DNA from: Pseudomonas sp. B6002
GTDB lineage: Bacteria > Pseudomonadota > Gammaproteobacteria > Pseudomonadales > Pseudomonadaceae
Reading direction: 5' to 3'
Assembly: GCF_013385985.1 (NCBI RefSeq)
Contig: NZ_JACAOY010000025.1
Location: 51,803 to 115,802, forward strand
Length of the DNA: 64,000 nucleotides
Of the stretch, positions 53,132 through 61,807 are shown piece by piece. The stretch's first letter is position 1; each line of letters begins with the position of its first letter. The translations under genes were made by a program, and so were the position numbers. The notes beneath the pieces were generated by a model. The model was not told where the DNA came from. It did no database searches and saw only the letters and a program-made list of their open reading frames with translations.

Positions 53132-54391
53132 TTACGGCAGCACCTTGGCGATGGCGTCAAACGCGACCATGTCATCGATCACTTCGCCGCCAGTCGGCTG
53201 GGTCTGAGCCTGCCACACCACGATCACCACGTTTTTGGTCGGGTTGATGTAGACGTACTGGCCAAAGGTGCCGGCGGCGGTGAAGGCTTTGTCGGCTTTG
53301 GACGCGTCGGTCCAGCCGGGCCACCACATGGAGGCGAAGTCGCCGTAGGCAGCGTCCGAACCGGTGACCGCGCTGGCGAAGCTCAACCAGCCTTCCGGCA
53401 ACACTTGCTTGCCACCAGCCTTGCCGCCGCTGAGTACGAATTGGCCGAAGCGGCCGTAGTCTTCAAGCGTGGCGCTGATGCCGCTGCCGCCGACTTCGTT
53501 GCCGTTGGCGCCGTCGAGCCACCATTTGGCGTCGGTCTGCATGCCGTAGGGGCCCCAGATTTTTTCGCTGAGGTATTGGGTGAGCGGCTTGCCCACGGCG
53601 GCGCTGACCAGTTGGCCCAGCACTTGGGTTTCGCCGGTGCTGTAGTTGGTGCGCGTGCCGGGTGGCGCGGCGGTGCTGAGGGTGGCCATAAACTTGAGCA
53701 GGGAGCCGGGCACTTGTTCGCTGCGCAGCTGGATCAGGTGGCGTTCGTCGGAGGACGGGTCGGTGTATTTTTCGTTCCACTTGACCCCGGAGCGCATCGC
53801 CAGGATCTGCCGCACGGTGACCTGGTCGTAGGCGCTGCCGGCCAGGGCGGGCAGGTAATGGGTGACTTTGTCGTCCAGGCTTTTGATGGCGCCGTCTTGC
53901 AGGGCAGCGCCCACTAGGGTGGAGGTGACGGACTTGGCCACCGACATCGACATCCAGCGGGTCTCGGCGGTGTTGCCGTGGGCGTAGCGCTCGTCGACGA
54001 TCTTGCCGTCCTTGAGCACCAGCAGGCCGGTGACGCGGTTGGTCGCCACGTAGTCGTCCAGGCTGTAGTGCTTGCCTTTGAACTCGAACGCCACGGGGGC
54101 CAGGGGTTTGGCGCTGCGCGGCAGCGGGAACGGGTGGCCGCCCGCCTTGATGGTGCGCACCGGGAACAGGCGGTCGGTGTTGCGGAAGGTGGTGATCGCC
54201 AGTTCCGGGCTGAGGCGGCCGTCGTAGATGGCCTGCACGTCGCCAATTGGCTCTTGTGCGTGAGGGTAGGGTTTGGCGGTGTCGGCGTGGGTGGCGCTGG
54301 CGGCCAGCGACAGCGCGAGGGTGGATGCGCACATCAGTACCCGCAGCGGGCGGCGCTCAAAGCGCGAGGACGGGCGAGGGAGCACGGGCAT
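53132..54391 (-). CDS. Class C beta-lactamase-related serine hydrolase, exported
   Basis: 419 residues from the ATG at 54391. A signal peptide follows a basic start (RVLMCASTLALSLAASATHA). The nucleophile tetrad is SVAK in WMSMSVAKSVTSTLVG near residue 145; NYSTGETQVLGQLV carries the Tyr. Overall it resembles 6-aminohexanoate-dimer hydrolase/esterase EstB-like enzymes of this fold. It probably cleaves amides or esters in the periplasm, not necessarily beta-lactams. A 116-bp gap separates it from the fused reductase gene on the same strand. Confidence 0.87.
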   Translation of the reverse strand: MPVLPRPSSRFERRPLRVLMCASTLALSLAASATHADTAKPYPHAQEPIGDVQAIYDGRLSPELAITTFRNTDRLFPVRTIKAGGHPFPLPRSAKPLAPVAFEFKGKHYSLDDYVATNRVTGLLVLKDGKIVDERYAHGNTAETRWMSMSVAKSVTSTLVGAALQDGAIKSLDDKVTHYLPALAGSAYDQVTVRQILAMRSGVKWNEKYTDPSSDERHLIQLRSEQVPGSLLKFMATLSTAAPPGTRTNYSTGETQVLGQLVSAAVGKPLTQYLSEKIWGPYGMQTDAKWWLDGANGNEVGGSGISATLEDYGRFGQFVLSGGKAGGKQVLPEGWLSFASAVTGSDAAYGDFASMWWPGWTDASKADKAFTAAGTFGQYVYINPTKNVVIVVWQAQTQPTGGEVIDDMVAFDAIAKVLP

Positions 54392-54507
54392 AAGAACCTC
54401 TTTGTTGTTTTTGGTCGGTCTTAATGGGCTGCGACGCCTCGGGGCTGAGGCGTCGCGAGCCAGCATGCTCGGAAAGGCGGGACGTTGGCGCGCGGGATCG
54501 GGCCGGT

Positions 54508-56208
54508 TTATGCGTGGGATTGGGCCATGGCGTTAGGGCGCTGGTAGGTGGGCTCGCCAATCAGGATGTCTTCAAAGAACGCGCCGATCGGCAGGGTGGG
54601 GTGGCACAGTTGTATCTCCAGCACCCAAACCATGTCGCTCGGCACGATCTCGACGTCGGCGAGTTTGTCCTGACTGAACAGGGCGTGGGGGAAGTCGGCG
54701 ATGCGGTGGCCGGCCAGGTTACGCTCCAGGCGCCAGCCTTTGGCGCGGGCGCTGTCTTCGGCGAAGTCATACAGCTGGCGGCCGGTGAGCCCTTGGTGCC
54801 AGGCGTCGCGGGTTTCATCGAAGACTTGGTGCAGGGCCTTGACGCAGGCTTCATGCAACGGGTGCCCGCCGAACACGAAGGTGTCGCCGTAGTCGCCTTC
54901 GTAGCCGTCCCACACCGGGCCGAGGTCGACCACGGCGATGTCGGTGGCGCGCAGTTGGCGCTGCGGGTCGATGCCTTGGCGGGGTGTGCGCACGGTGTCG
55001 TCGCCAAAACGGATGTAGGTGGGGTGCCAGGTGTGGGATGCGCCCATGGCCTGCAAGGTGTGGCTGGCCATGTCGAGGGCTTGGGCGGTGGTCATGCCCA
55101 CCTTCAATTGCTCGGCGATGGCGGCCAGGGCCCGCACGGTTTGCTCGCGGGCGGCGAGCATGCCGTCCAGCGAGTAGCGCGGGCCGACTTTTTCCAGCAC
55201 CGGGTCCAGGGCGTTGAGTGACGCGGTGGGCGCCAAGGCGCCGCTGGGCACGAAGGCTTCGGCGACAAACCGATGGGGCTGGGCGCCGGCCGCCAGGCAG
55301 GTTTCGCGCACCTGGCTGATCATGCCGCTGTTGCCGCAGGCGTAGATCTGGCTGTCGGGCCAGTCGTGGGGCTGCGTGAGGGCGACCTGCTGCACGCGGG
55401 CGTCGACGGACAGCACGCGATGCCAGCGAAAATGTGGGTGCGCCTGGCTGGCCCGGTCGAGGAATTCAGCGTCGTAGAAATCCGCCGGCGCTGCGTTGCC
55501 CCAGTACAAGGTCACCTCGGCCCCGCGTTCCAGGGCGGTCAGCAACAATGGCTTGATGCCGGCATACCCGGTGCCGGTGGCGAACAGCACCACCGGGCGC
55601 TCACCCTTGTGTTGCCAGGTGCAGGCGCCCACCGGGCCTTCGAGGTTCACCCTAGCGCCCGCGTGCAGGTTTGGCAGGATGCCTTCGGAGAATCGGCCGC
55701 CGCGCACTTGGCGGATATGGAACACCAGTTGGCCCTCGTCCTGGGCGGGCAGGTTGGCGACGGAGAAACAGCGGCTGTCGCCATCCTCCAGGCGAAACCG
55801 CAGGTACTGGCCGGGGCGCACGTCCAGAGGCTGGTCGGTGCGTAATACCAGTTCGATGATATCGGCGCTCAAGGGGCGATTGCTGATGACGTGTGCGGTG
55901 GTTTCCAGCGTCGGCGTGTCCAGCGACCAGCCGGGGATTTCCAGGCGCATGTCGCTGCAGGCGTGGCTCTGGCACAGCAACATCTCGTCCGCCGCGAGGG
56001 GGTAGGAGGGCGCGGGGGCGTCGGGCGCGAGCTGTTTGGCGCGGTATTCGCCGGCCACCACCTTGACCTTGCACGAACCGCAGGCGCCGCGACGGCAGGA
56101 AAAGGGCACGGCGAGGCCGCTGGCGAGCATGGCGTCGAGCAGCAAGTGGTCGGCAGCTTCGAAGGATTTGCCCGAGGGCAACAGTTCAACGACATGGCGG
56201 TTGTGCAT
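54508..56208 (-). CDS. Fusion of 2Fe-2S ferredoxin, FNR-type reductase and M24 metallopeptidase
   Basis: 566 residues from the ATG at 56208, with GAGGTG 3 bases upstream. Residues 1-90: plant-type ferredoxin, Cys38, 43, 46 (CRRGACGSC) and 79. Residues 100-325: FAD/NAD reductase with RCFSVANLP and FATGTGYAGIKPLLL. Residues 340-555: an M24 (methionine aminopeptidase/creatinase) domain with all five metal ligands, Asp428 and Asp439 (VVDLGP, YEGDYG), His501 (AGH), Glu531 (VLE) and Glu546 (FFED). I know of no characterised enzyme with this order. It is divergent from a MocR regulator, pointing to catabolism of an amine or amide. Confidence 0.85.
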   Translation of the reverse strand: MHNRHVVELLPSGKSFEAADHLLLDAMLASGLAVPFSCRRGACGSCKVKVVAGEYRAKQLAPDAPAPSYPLAADEMLLCQSHACSDMRLEIPGWSLDTPTLETTAHVISNRPLSADIIELVLRTDQPLDVRPGQYLRFRLEDGDSRCFSVANLPAQDEGQLVFHIRQVRGGRFSEGILPNLHAGARVNLEGPVGACTWQHKGERPVVLFATGTGYAGIKPLLLTALERGAEVTLYWGNAAPADFYDAEFLDRASQAHPHFRWHRVLSVDARVQQVALTQPHDWPDSQIYACGNSGMISQVRETCLAAGAQPHRFVAEAFVPSGALAPTASLNALDPVLEKVGPRYSLDGMLAAREQTVRALAAIAEQLKVGMTTAQALDMASHTLQAMGASHTWHPTYIRFGDDTVRTPRQGIDPQRQLRATDIAVVDLGPVWDGYEGDYGDTFVFGGHPLHEACVKALHQVFDETRDAWHQGLTGRQLYDFAEDSARAKGWRLERNLAGHRIADFPHALFSQDKLADVEIVPSDMVWVLEIQLCHPTLPIGAFFEDILIGEPTYQRPNAMAQSHA

Positions 56209-56285
56209 AAACACCTCGGGGCAATTGAGGTTCGATTGTTGCGGTAGACTAGGACCAGAAGAACCTCCAGTTTTGGATAATTCAC

Positions 56286-57776
56286 ATGGTCCAGCTTCGC
56301 AAATGGCGCCCGTTGCTCAAACTCGATGGCGCGCAGCCCCAGGCGTCGTACCGCAAGATCATCGAGGGCTTGGTGAGTGCGATCACCGAAGGCCGCCTGC
56401 GCCCCGGTACGTTGCTGCCCGGCACGCGGGAGATGGCGCAACTGCTCAACGTCAACCGCAAGACGGTGATCCTGGCCTACGAGGAGGCGGTGACCAAAGG
56501 TTGGCTGGTGAGCATCCAGCGGCGCGGCACCTTTGTGAGCACGCAACTGGCCAGCGGCGCGGTGGCGGCGCCCAGCGCGCTCCAGCCCTTTGCCCTGGCG
56601 CTGCGCGACTCGCCGGCGGCGGATTATTTCTCCCCGGGCGAACAGGCCGTCGCACTGCAACACCGGCCGGGCGCGCTGTTTTTCGATAACGGCGCCAGTG
56701 ACCACCGGTTGCTGCCGCAAGCGGTGCTGCACCGTTATTACCGCAATGCGCTGCGCCACAGCTTCACCACCAACACCGTGCGCCATGGCAGCGAGGGCAG
56801 CAGCGCCTACCTGCGCCGGGCGCTGGCGGAAATGCTGCGGCACAACCGTGGCCTCACGGTGGGCGCCGAGCAGATTTGCCTGACCCAGGGCGTGCAGATG
56901 TCGCTGTACCTCACGGCCAGCGTGTTGCTCAAGCCGGGTGATGTGGTGCTGGTGGAGCGCCTGAGCTACCCACCGGCCTGGGAGATTTTTCGCCAGTTGG
57001 GCGCGCAGTTGGTCACCGTCGATTTGGACGACGAAGGCTGCCGGGTCGATCAGCTCGATGCGCTGTGCCGCCAGCACGACGTGCGGATGATGTACCTCAC
57101 GCCCCATCACCAATTCCCCACCACCGTCAGCCTGCGCGCCGGGCGCCGCCAGCAGTTGCTGGAACTGGCGCGGCTGCATGACTTCTGCATCGTCGAGGAA
57201 GACTACGACCACGAATATCACTTTGCCGGGCGGCCTTATTTGCCGCTGGCCAGCGACAGCGCGCAGCGGCATGTGATCTACATTGGTTCGCTGTCCAAGT
57301 CCCTCGGCAGCACGTTCCGCTGCAGCTATATCGTGGCGCCGTCGAATGTGATCCAGGTGCTGGAGCGCACGGCGGCGGTGAGCCTGGGGCAGGGGGATGC
57401 GGTGATGCAGCGCATGCTGGCGGACTTGATCAACGACGGGGAATTGAAGAAGCACTTGCGTCGGGTTTCCAAGGAATACCGTCGGCGCCGGGAGGTGTTG
57501 TTGAGTGGCCTGCGGGAAGCGTTTGGCGAGCAGATCAGCGTGCAGGAGCCGGAAGGCGGGCTGGCGCTGTGGGTGAAGTTTGCCGACGCCATCAATGTCG
57601 ACCGGCTGTGTGAAAAGGCGCTGGCGCTGGATTTGGTGGTGCGCAGCGGTCGGCTGTTTTCACCCTTTGGCCAGCGTGAAAATGCCTTGCGGCTGGGGTT
57701 TGCTTCGCTCAACCAGGAGGAAATCCGCACCGCGATCCAGCGGCTGGCGATGGCGGCAGAGGCGATTGCCGGCTGA
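56286..57776 (+). CDS. MocR/PdxR-type regulator (GntR HTH plus aminotransferase fold)
   Basis: 496 residues. GntR winged helix near 20-85 (RPGTLLPGTREMAQLLNVNR, KTVILAYEEAVTKGWLVSIQ). Aminotransferase domain: TPHHQFPTTVSLRAGRRQQL, then EEDYDHEYHF and the PLP Lys in YIGSLSKSLGSTFRCSY near residue 338. It is back-to-back with the ferredoxin-reductase/M24 fusion, 77 bp apart, so likely its regulator with an amine or PLP-adduct effector. The gap has a direct repeat CTGGA-N7-CTGGT (minus strand) that may be its box. Confidence 0.87.
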   Translation: MVQLRKWRPLLKLDGAQPQASYRKIIEGLVSAITEGRLRPGTLLPGTREMAQLLNVNRKTVILAYEEAVTKGWLVSIQRRGTFVSTQLASGAVAAPSALQPFALALRDSPAADYFSPGEQAVALQHRPGALFFDNGASDHRLLPQAVLHRYYRNALRHSFTTNTVRHGSEGSSAYLRRALAEMLRHNRGLTVGAEQICLTQGVQMSLYLTASVLLKPGDVVLVERLSYPPAWEIFRQLGAQLVTVDLDDEGCRVDQLDALCRQHDVRMMYLTPHHQFPTTVSLRAGRRQQLLELARLHDFCIVEEDYDHEYHFAGRPYLPLASDSAQRHVIYIGSLSKSLGSTFRCSYIVAPSNVIQVLERTAAVSLGQGDAVMQRMLADLINDGELKKHLRRVSKEYRRRREVLLSGLREAFGEQISVQEPEGGLALWVKFADAINVDRLCEKALALDLVVRSGRLFSPFGQRENALRLGFASLNQEEIRTAIQRLAMAAEAIAG

Positions 57777-57866
57777 GCTGGCCCCCCTTTGTGCCGAAAC
57801 AGGACTACCATGCCACCCCGGCAGTGGTTACACGCGCTACCGATTTCTCTCTTTGAAGGTATCGCT

Positions 57867-58100
57867 ATGTCCATCGACCAGATCAGCCTCCCCAAGGGCG
57901 TAGGCCCCCATGCCACCAAGCTTCTTGACGCCATCACCGGCGCCGCCACCCACGAAGCGCTCAATCGCGCAGGCGGCAAGGCGGAAGGGTTTGTGTTGGG
58001 GTTGGAGTCCACCAAGGCCATCAAAAGCCAAGTCGCGGAAGCGTTGTATGTGGCCTACGACGACGCCGCGAGCCACCGCGCCAGTGAGTTGAAGGGGTAA
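57867..58100 (+). CDS. Small conserved protein of unknown function
   Basis: 77 residues from the ATG at 57867 (GAAGGT upstream). It begins MSIDQISLPKGVGPHATKLL and continues AATHEALNRAGGKAEGFVLG. It has no signal peptide and looks helical. It stands 90 bp after the MocR gene. A weak hairpin GACAGC/GCTGTC follows the stop. No family assigned. Confidence 0.6.
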   Translation: MSIDQISLPKGVGPHATKLLDAITGAATHEALNRAGGKAEGFVLGLESTKAIKSQVAEALYVAYDDAASHRASELKG

Positions 58101-58185
58101 CGACAGCCTTTGCGCTGTCACGAAACTCATCACGGGGTGGTGTAATGTTGCGGGCTTGAATGCGCCCGCTATCAAAGGACTGAAC

Positions 58186-58755
58186 ATGACACTGACCGTC
58201 GACACCCTGCTCGAACTGGCCATGGCCAACCCCATCAACGCCGAAATCACTGCGCGCCTACCAGCCCTCGGTGTTGAGCAGTGCATGCTCACGGCGGGCT
58301 GCCTGTTCCAGGCGGTGTGGAATCATCAGTCGAATTTGCCGGCCGATCACGGGGTGAAGGACTACGACGTTTTTTACTTCGACACCGACCTGTCCTACGA
58401 GGCGGAAGACAACGTCATCCGCGCCGCCGAGCGCTTATTCCAGGACCTGGGCGTCAACGTCGAGGTCAAGAACCAGGCGCGGGTTCATCTCTGGTATGGC
58501 CAGCGCTTCGGCCGGCCTTATCCGCAATTGCACACGGCCAAGCAGGGCGTGGACCGTTACCTGGTGGCGGGCACGTGCATCGGGCTGGAGATTGAAACGG
58601 GCGAGTTGTATGCGCCGTATGGCTTGAAAGATGTGGCCCAGGGTGTGCTGCGCATTAACCCGCTGCACCCGGAGCGCGAGTTGTTTGAGCGTAAAGCCCT
58701 CAGTTATCAGGCGCGCTGGCCCTGGTTGAAGATCGTGACGCCGGAACATTCTTGA
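58186..58755 (+). CDS. Nucleotidyltransferase family protein (COG3575/DUF925-like)
   Basis: 189 residues from the ATG at 58186. MLTAGCLFQAVWNHQSNLPA then GVKDYDVFYFDTDLSYEAED holds the Asp-x-Asp-type metal motif of this group; RVHLWYGQRFGRPYPQLH follows. The protein is typical of predicted nucleotidyltransferases of unknown acceptor. No operon partner; TspO follows after 84 bp. Confidence 0.82.
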   Translation: MTLTVDTLLELAMANPINAEITARLPALGVEQCMLTAGCLFQAVWNHQSNLPADHGVKDYDVFYFDTDLSYEAEDNVIRAAERLFQDLGVNVEVKNQARVHLWYGQRFGRPYPQLHTAKQGVDRYLVAGTCIGLEIETGELYAPYGLKDVAQGVLRINPLHPERELFERKALSYQARWPWLKIVTPEHS

Positions 58756-58839
58756 AGCCTGCGGTGAACTTTTACCCATTCTTCAGGCGTCCTATTCTGA
58801 AACACACCCTCTACAGCTGACCCCAGCTAAGGACAGGCC

Positions 58840-59280
58840 ATGATCTTCCTGATTTTCCTTATCGCCTGCGGCGCCGCCGCCAGTACGGGCCTGATCTTCA
58901 AACCGGGCCAATGGTATGAATCCCTCGTCAAACCCAGCTTCACCCCGCCCAATTGGCTTTTCCCCGTGGCCTGGACGGTTATCTATTTGCTGCTGGCCTG
59001 GGCCGGTTACCGCCTCACGATGATCCCCGGCAGCCAACTGGCCCTGGGTTTATGGGCGGCGCAGATTGCGTTGAACACACTGTGGACACCGGTGTTTTTT
59101 GGCGCCCATCACATTGTCGCGGGCATGGTGGTGATTGTGCTGCTGTGGCTGGTGGTGGCGGCGTTGGTGGTGATGGCGTTGCGGCTGGACTTGATCACCG
59201 GCTTGATCCTGTTCCCCTACCTGGCGTGGTTGAGTGTGGCGGTGGCGTTGAATTTCTCGATCCTGCGCAGTAATCGCTGA
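58840..59280 (+). CDS. tspO: TspO/MBR family protein
   Basis: 146 residues with five membrane segments. Family marks are WYESLVKPSFTPPNWLFPVA and WTVIYLLLAWAGYRL near residues 25-60, then ALNTLWTPVFFGAHHI. TspO proteins bind tetrapyrroles and cholesterol-like ligands in membranes and affect stress responses. AAGGA precedes the ATG. The TGA stop overlaps the next gene start by one base, suggesting coupling with the esterase. Confidence 0.9.
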   Translation: MIFLIFLIACGAAASTGLIFKPGQWYESLVKPSFTPPNWLFPVAWTVIYLLLAWAGYRLTMIPGSQLALGLWAAQIALNTLWTPVFFGAHHIVAGMVVIVLLWLVVAALVVMALRLDLITGLILFPYLAWLSVAVALNFSILRSNR

Positions 59281-60218
59281 TGGCTCATACCCCTTGGTCG
59301 GCCAGCGAGCCCGAACTGGCGCAGATGCGCGCGTTCAACAAGAAGCTGGCCTGGATGCCGCGCTTTAAAATCCGCAACCGCGTGACGCCGCGTGTGATTC
59401 AGGCGTTGTTGCGCGTCAGTCAAAAGGTCAGGCGGCAACACCCGGCGCACACTCGGCTGGTAGGCGTGGACGGCCAGCGCGTGCCGGTGCGCATCCTGCT
59501 GCCGAGCGGCCAGCCCAGGGGCGTGGTGCTGGATATCCACGGAGGCGGCTGGGTGATTGGCAATGCGCAGATGGATGACGATTTGAACCTGGGCATGGTC
59601 AGCGCCTGCGACGTGGCGGTGGTGTCGGTGGATTATCGGCTGGCGGTCGATACGCCGGTGGAAGGCTTAATGGAGGATTGCCTCACGGCCGCACGGTGGT
59701 TGCTGACTGCCGATGAATTTGCCGGGCTGCCGGTGATTGTCGTCGGCGAATCGGCCGGTGGGCATTTGGCAGCGGCGACGTTGCTGGCGTTGAAACAATG
59801 GCCGGCGCTGCTGCAACGGGTGAGCGGGGCGGTGTTGTATTACGGCGTGTACGACCTGAGCGGCACACCCAGCGTACGCGCGGCGGGTCCCGACACCTTG
59901 CTGTTGGACGGGCCGGGCATGGTTACGGCCCTGGCGCTGCTGATGCCGGGGTTGAGTGATGAGGCGCGCCGGCAGCCGCCGTTGTCACCGCTGTACGGGG
60001 ACTTGAGCGGCCTGCCCCCGGCGTTGATGTTTGTCGGGACGCTGGACCCGCTGAAGGACGACACGCTGTTGATCGCCGAACGCTGGCCGGGAGCGCAGGC
60101 GCATTTAGTGCCGGAGGCGGCGCACGGGTTTATCCATTTTCCGGTCGCGATGGCGGGGAGTGTGCTTGCTTATAGTCGCCAGTGGATCAGTGCCCGGGTG
60201 GAGGTGACGGCGGGATAA
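59280..60218 (+). CDS. Alpha/beta hydrolase of the hormone-sensitive lipase family
   Basis: 312 residues. HSL marks: VLDIHGGGWVIGNAQM (oxyanion HGGG) near residue 82 and VVGESAGGHLAAATLLALK with the nucleophilic Ser near 158. The acid is in FVGTLDPLKDD and the His in PEAAHGFIHFPV. No signal peptide is seen, so it is likely cytosolic. Substrate would be a short-chain ester. It starts at the last base of the tspO stop. Confidence 0.87.
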   Translation: MAHTPWSASEPELAQMRAFNKKLAWMPRFKIRNRVTPRVIQALLRVSQKVRRQHPAHTRLVGVDGQRVPVRILLPSGQPRGVVLDIHGGGWVIGNAQMDDDLNLGMVSACDVAVVSVDYRLAVDTPVEGLMEDCLTAARWLLTADEFAGLPVIVVGESAGGHLAAATLLALKQWPALLQRVSGAVLYYGVYDLSGTPSVRAAGPDTLLLDGPGMVTALALLMPGLSDEARRQPPLSPLYGDLSGLPPALMFVGTLDPLKDDTLLIAERWPGAQAHLVPEAAHGFIHFPVAMAGSVLAYSRQWISARVEVTAG

Positions 60219-60255
60219 TGATTGAGGCCGATCAGCCAGCACCGATGCAAGCCGG

Positions 60256-60402
60256 GCCACCGCAATCGCCGGCAAGCCGGGCTCCTACAGTTTGAGCACC
60301 ACCGAACCCCTGTAGGAGCTGGCTTGCCAGCGATGGCGGCCGGTCAGCCGGCACCGATGCAAGTCGGGCTACCGCGATCGCCGGCAAGCCGGGCTCCTAC
60401 AG
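60256..60402. repeat. REP half-unit (60256-60290) and full REPIN (60309-60402)
   Basis: Both contain GCAAGYCGGGCYACCGC then ATCGCCGGCAAGCCGGGCTC. The right arm of the full unit provides the stop codon TAG of the convergent DUF6678-like gene (cta at 60397-60399). The region follows the esterase. Confidence 0.8.
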
Positions 60403-60840
60403 TTCGGGTGCGGGTGGAAAGTCTTCGTAGCATTTTGGCAGGTACCCCCAGATCCTCAGCACGTCGGCCTGCACTTCAAATTCGAAGCCTACTTGCGAGA
60501 CGACCTGAGAGATTTCCTGGGTGTGGTCAATGTATGTGCGTGGCAGTAACACGCCCAACGAGGGGGCTTCTTGCCACAAACCAATGTCGAACCATTGGAC
60601 ATACGCAAAGGGAAACGGCAGGTGGTAGAACCATTCCACATCCCATTCAGAGATATAGCCGGTGATGGATTTTGAACGATAGGACGGACACCATTCCGTG
60701 CGCTGGCGCATGTGTGTGATCAGTTCGTTCCACTTGGTGTTGTTCGCGGCGCTTGCCAGGTTTCTTGTCTTGATAGCGGCCTGAATGATCTTGCGGTTTT
60801 TATCCGTTTGGCGTGCGTCGGCCATGGGGAGTTCAGTCAT
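60397..60840 (-). CDS. DUF6678-like protein of unknown function
   Basis: 147 residues. NNTKWNELITHMRQRTEWCP, then PSYRSKSITGYISEWDVEWF and YHLPFPFAYVQWFDIG match a small soluble family (DUF6678) without known role. The C-terminal codons P-A-P-E-L and stop are read into REP DNA, so the reading frame was probably ended by REP insertion. One base separates its ATG from the end of a truncated gene remnant on the same strand, suggesting an earlier operon. Confidence 0.7.
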   Translation of the reverse strand: MTELPMADARQTDKNRKIIQAAIKTRNLASAANNTKWNELITHMRQRTEWCPSYRSKSITGYISEWDVEWFYHLPFPFAYVQWFDIGLWQEAPSLGVLLPRTYIDHTQEISQVVSQVGFEFEVQADVLRIWGYLPKCYEDFPPAPEL

Positions 60841-60841
60841 T

Positions 60842-60940
60842 TTAGCCCTCTTGGTTTACGTTGATGACGCTAACGTCGGCGTATTCGAAGGTGTGCTCGG
60901 CGAACGCGGGTTGAGCACAGAGGTCGGCGATGCTAGCAGA
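60842..60940 (-). pseudogene. Remnant related to the secreted protein gene at 61172-61630
   Basis: Minus-strand reading gives LCAQPAFAEHTFEYADVSVI then a stop, which parallels LCTQPAFAEQTFDCAGATVT at the signal-peptide junction of the intact gene. Upstream both share CGTTCTGCTAGCATCGCC. The start codon and most of the signal peptide are missing in the remnant, and the reading ends after about 28 residues. It is interpreted as a degraded duplicate. Confidence 0.6.
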
Positions 60941-60970
60941 ACGATTTCTGAGGGAGATATAAACGGCTTT

Positions 60971-61060
60971 GTAGTGAGCGGGCTTGCCCCGCGCGGCGGC
61001 GTGTCAGGCCCTTTATATACACCTGACACACCGCGGCGCGGGGCAAGCCCGCTCACTACA
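60971..61060. repeat. REPIN, GTAGTGAGCGGGCTTGCCCC type, copy 1
   Basis: A 90-bp unit with long complementary arms (GTAGTGAGCGGGCTTGCCCC and complement) and centre around CCTTTATATACACCTGAC. It is identical over all 90 bases to the copy at 61701-61790. Confidence 0.85.
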
Positions 61061-61078
61061 GGGGGGCGCAACATCGGT

Positions 61079-61158
61079 GCAAGTCGGGCCACCGCTATCG
61101 CCGGCAAGCCGGGCTCCTACAGGTGAAGCGTCACTGCCCCCTGTAGGCGCTGGCTTGA
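61079..61158. repeat. REP right unit plus truncated left unit
   Basis: The right-type unit ends GGGCTCCTACAG at 61122. A partial left unit CTGTAGGCGCTGGCTTG starts at 61141 and breaks off. It lies just beyond the stop of the secreted protein gene. Confidence 0.6.
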
Positions 61159-61171
61159 ACTGGCGCACTGA

Positions 61172-61630
61172 TCAAGGTGTGGGCAACCCCAGGCGATGTG
61201 CCTCCAGGCTCACATTCACCTTTTCACCCTCGAGTGCGGGCGGGTGGCCGAGCAGGCGGGTCGCTGGTTCCAGGCTGTCATCGGCGGGGATGAGCAGTAC
61301 CTGCAAGGTCTGGGGATTGATCACGCCCCAGTTCGACAGGTCGTGGCAGCCGCTGCCGTTGCACACGGCCTGGTAGACGATGCGTGGCCCGCCGGTTGCG
61401 TGGGTGTCGCAGGCGCCGCCGATGGAGTCGATGCCGTAGTAGCGCAGCAGGGTTTCCCGGGGGCCGCGCTTTACCCGCAGCAGGACTTCGGCGCTTTCGG
61501 TGGTGAGCAAGGGCAGGGTTGGGTCAACGCCGATTGTCACGGTGGCGCCAGCGCAGTCGAAGGTTTGCTCGGCGAAAGCCGGTTGGGTGCACAGGGTGGC
61601 GAGGAGGGTAAAGGCTGCAATCCGTAGCAT
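61172..61630 (-). CDS. Small secreted protein of unknown function
   Basis: 152 residues from the ATG at 61630. Signal peptide MLRIAAFTLLATLCTQPAFA, then a mature part with four Cys in DCAGATV, GACDTH and CNGSGCHD contexts, likely disulfides. TLQVLLIPADDSLEPATRLL is near the end. A degenerate duplicate lies 500 bases away, and both are next to identical REPINs. No family assigned. Confidence 0.7.
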   Translation of the reverse strand: MLRIAAFTLLATLCTQPAFAEQTFDCAGATVTIGVDPTLPLLTTESAEVLLRVKRGPRETLLRYYGIDSIGGACDTHATGGPRIVYQAVCNGSGCHDLSNWGVINPQTLQVLLIPADDSLEPATRLLGHPPALEGEKVNVSLEAHRLGLPTP

Positions 61631-61700
61631 GCGGGCCACTCGATAAAAGGCAGGCGGCGATGCTAGCAGAACGGCTCGCTACGAATATGAAACCGTACCT

Positions 61701-61790
61701 GTAGTGAGCGGGCTTGCCCCGCGCGGCGGCGTGTCAGGCCCTTTATATACACCTGACACACCGCGGCGCGGGGCAAGCCCGCTCACTACA
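61701..61790. repeat. REPIN, GTAGTGAGCGGGCTTGCCCC type, copy 2
   Basis: Identical to 60971-61060. It fills most of the gap between the secreted protein gene start and the ABC ATPase stop. Confidence 0.85.
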
Positions 61791-61807
61791 AGATGGCGGT
61801 AGGCTGT

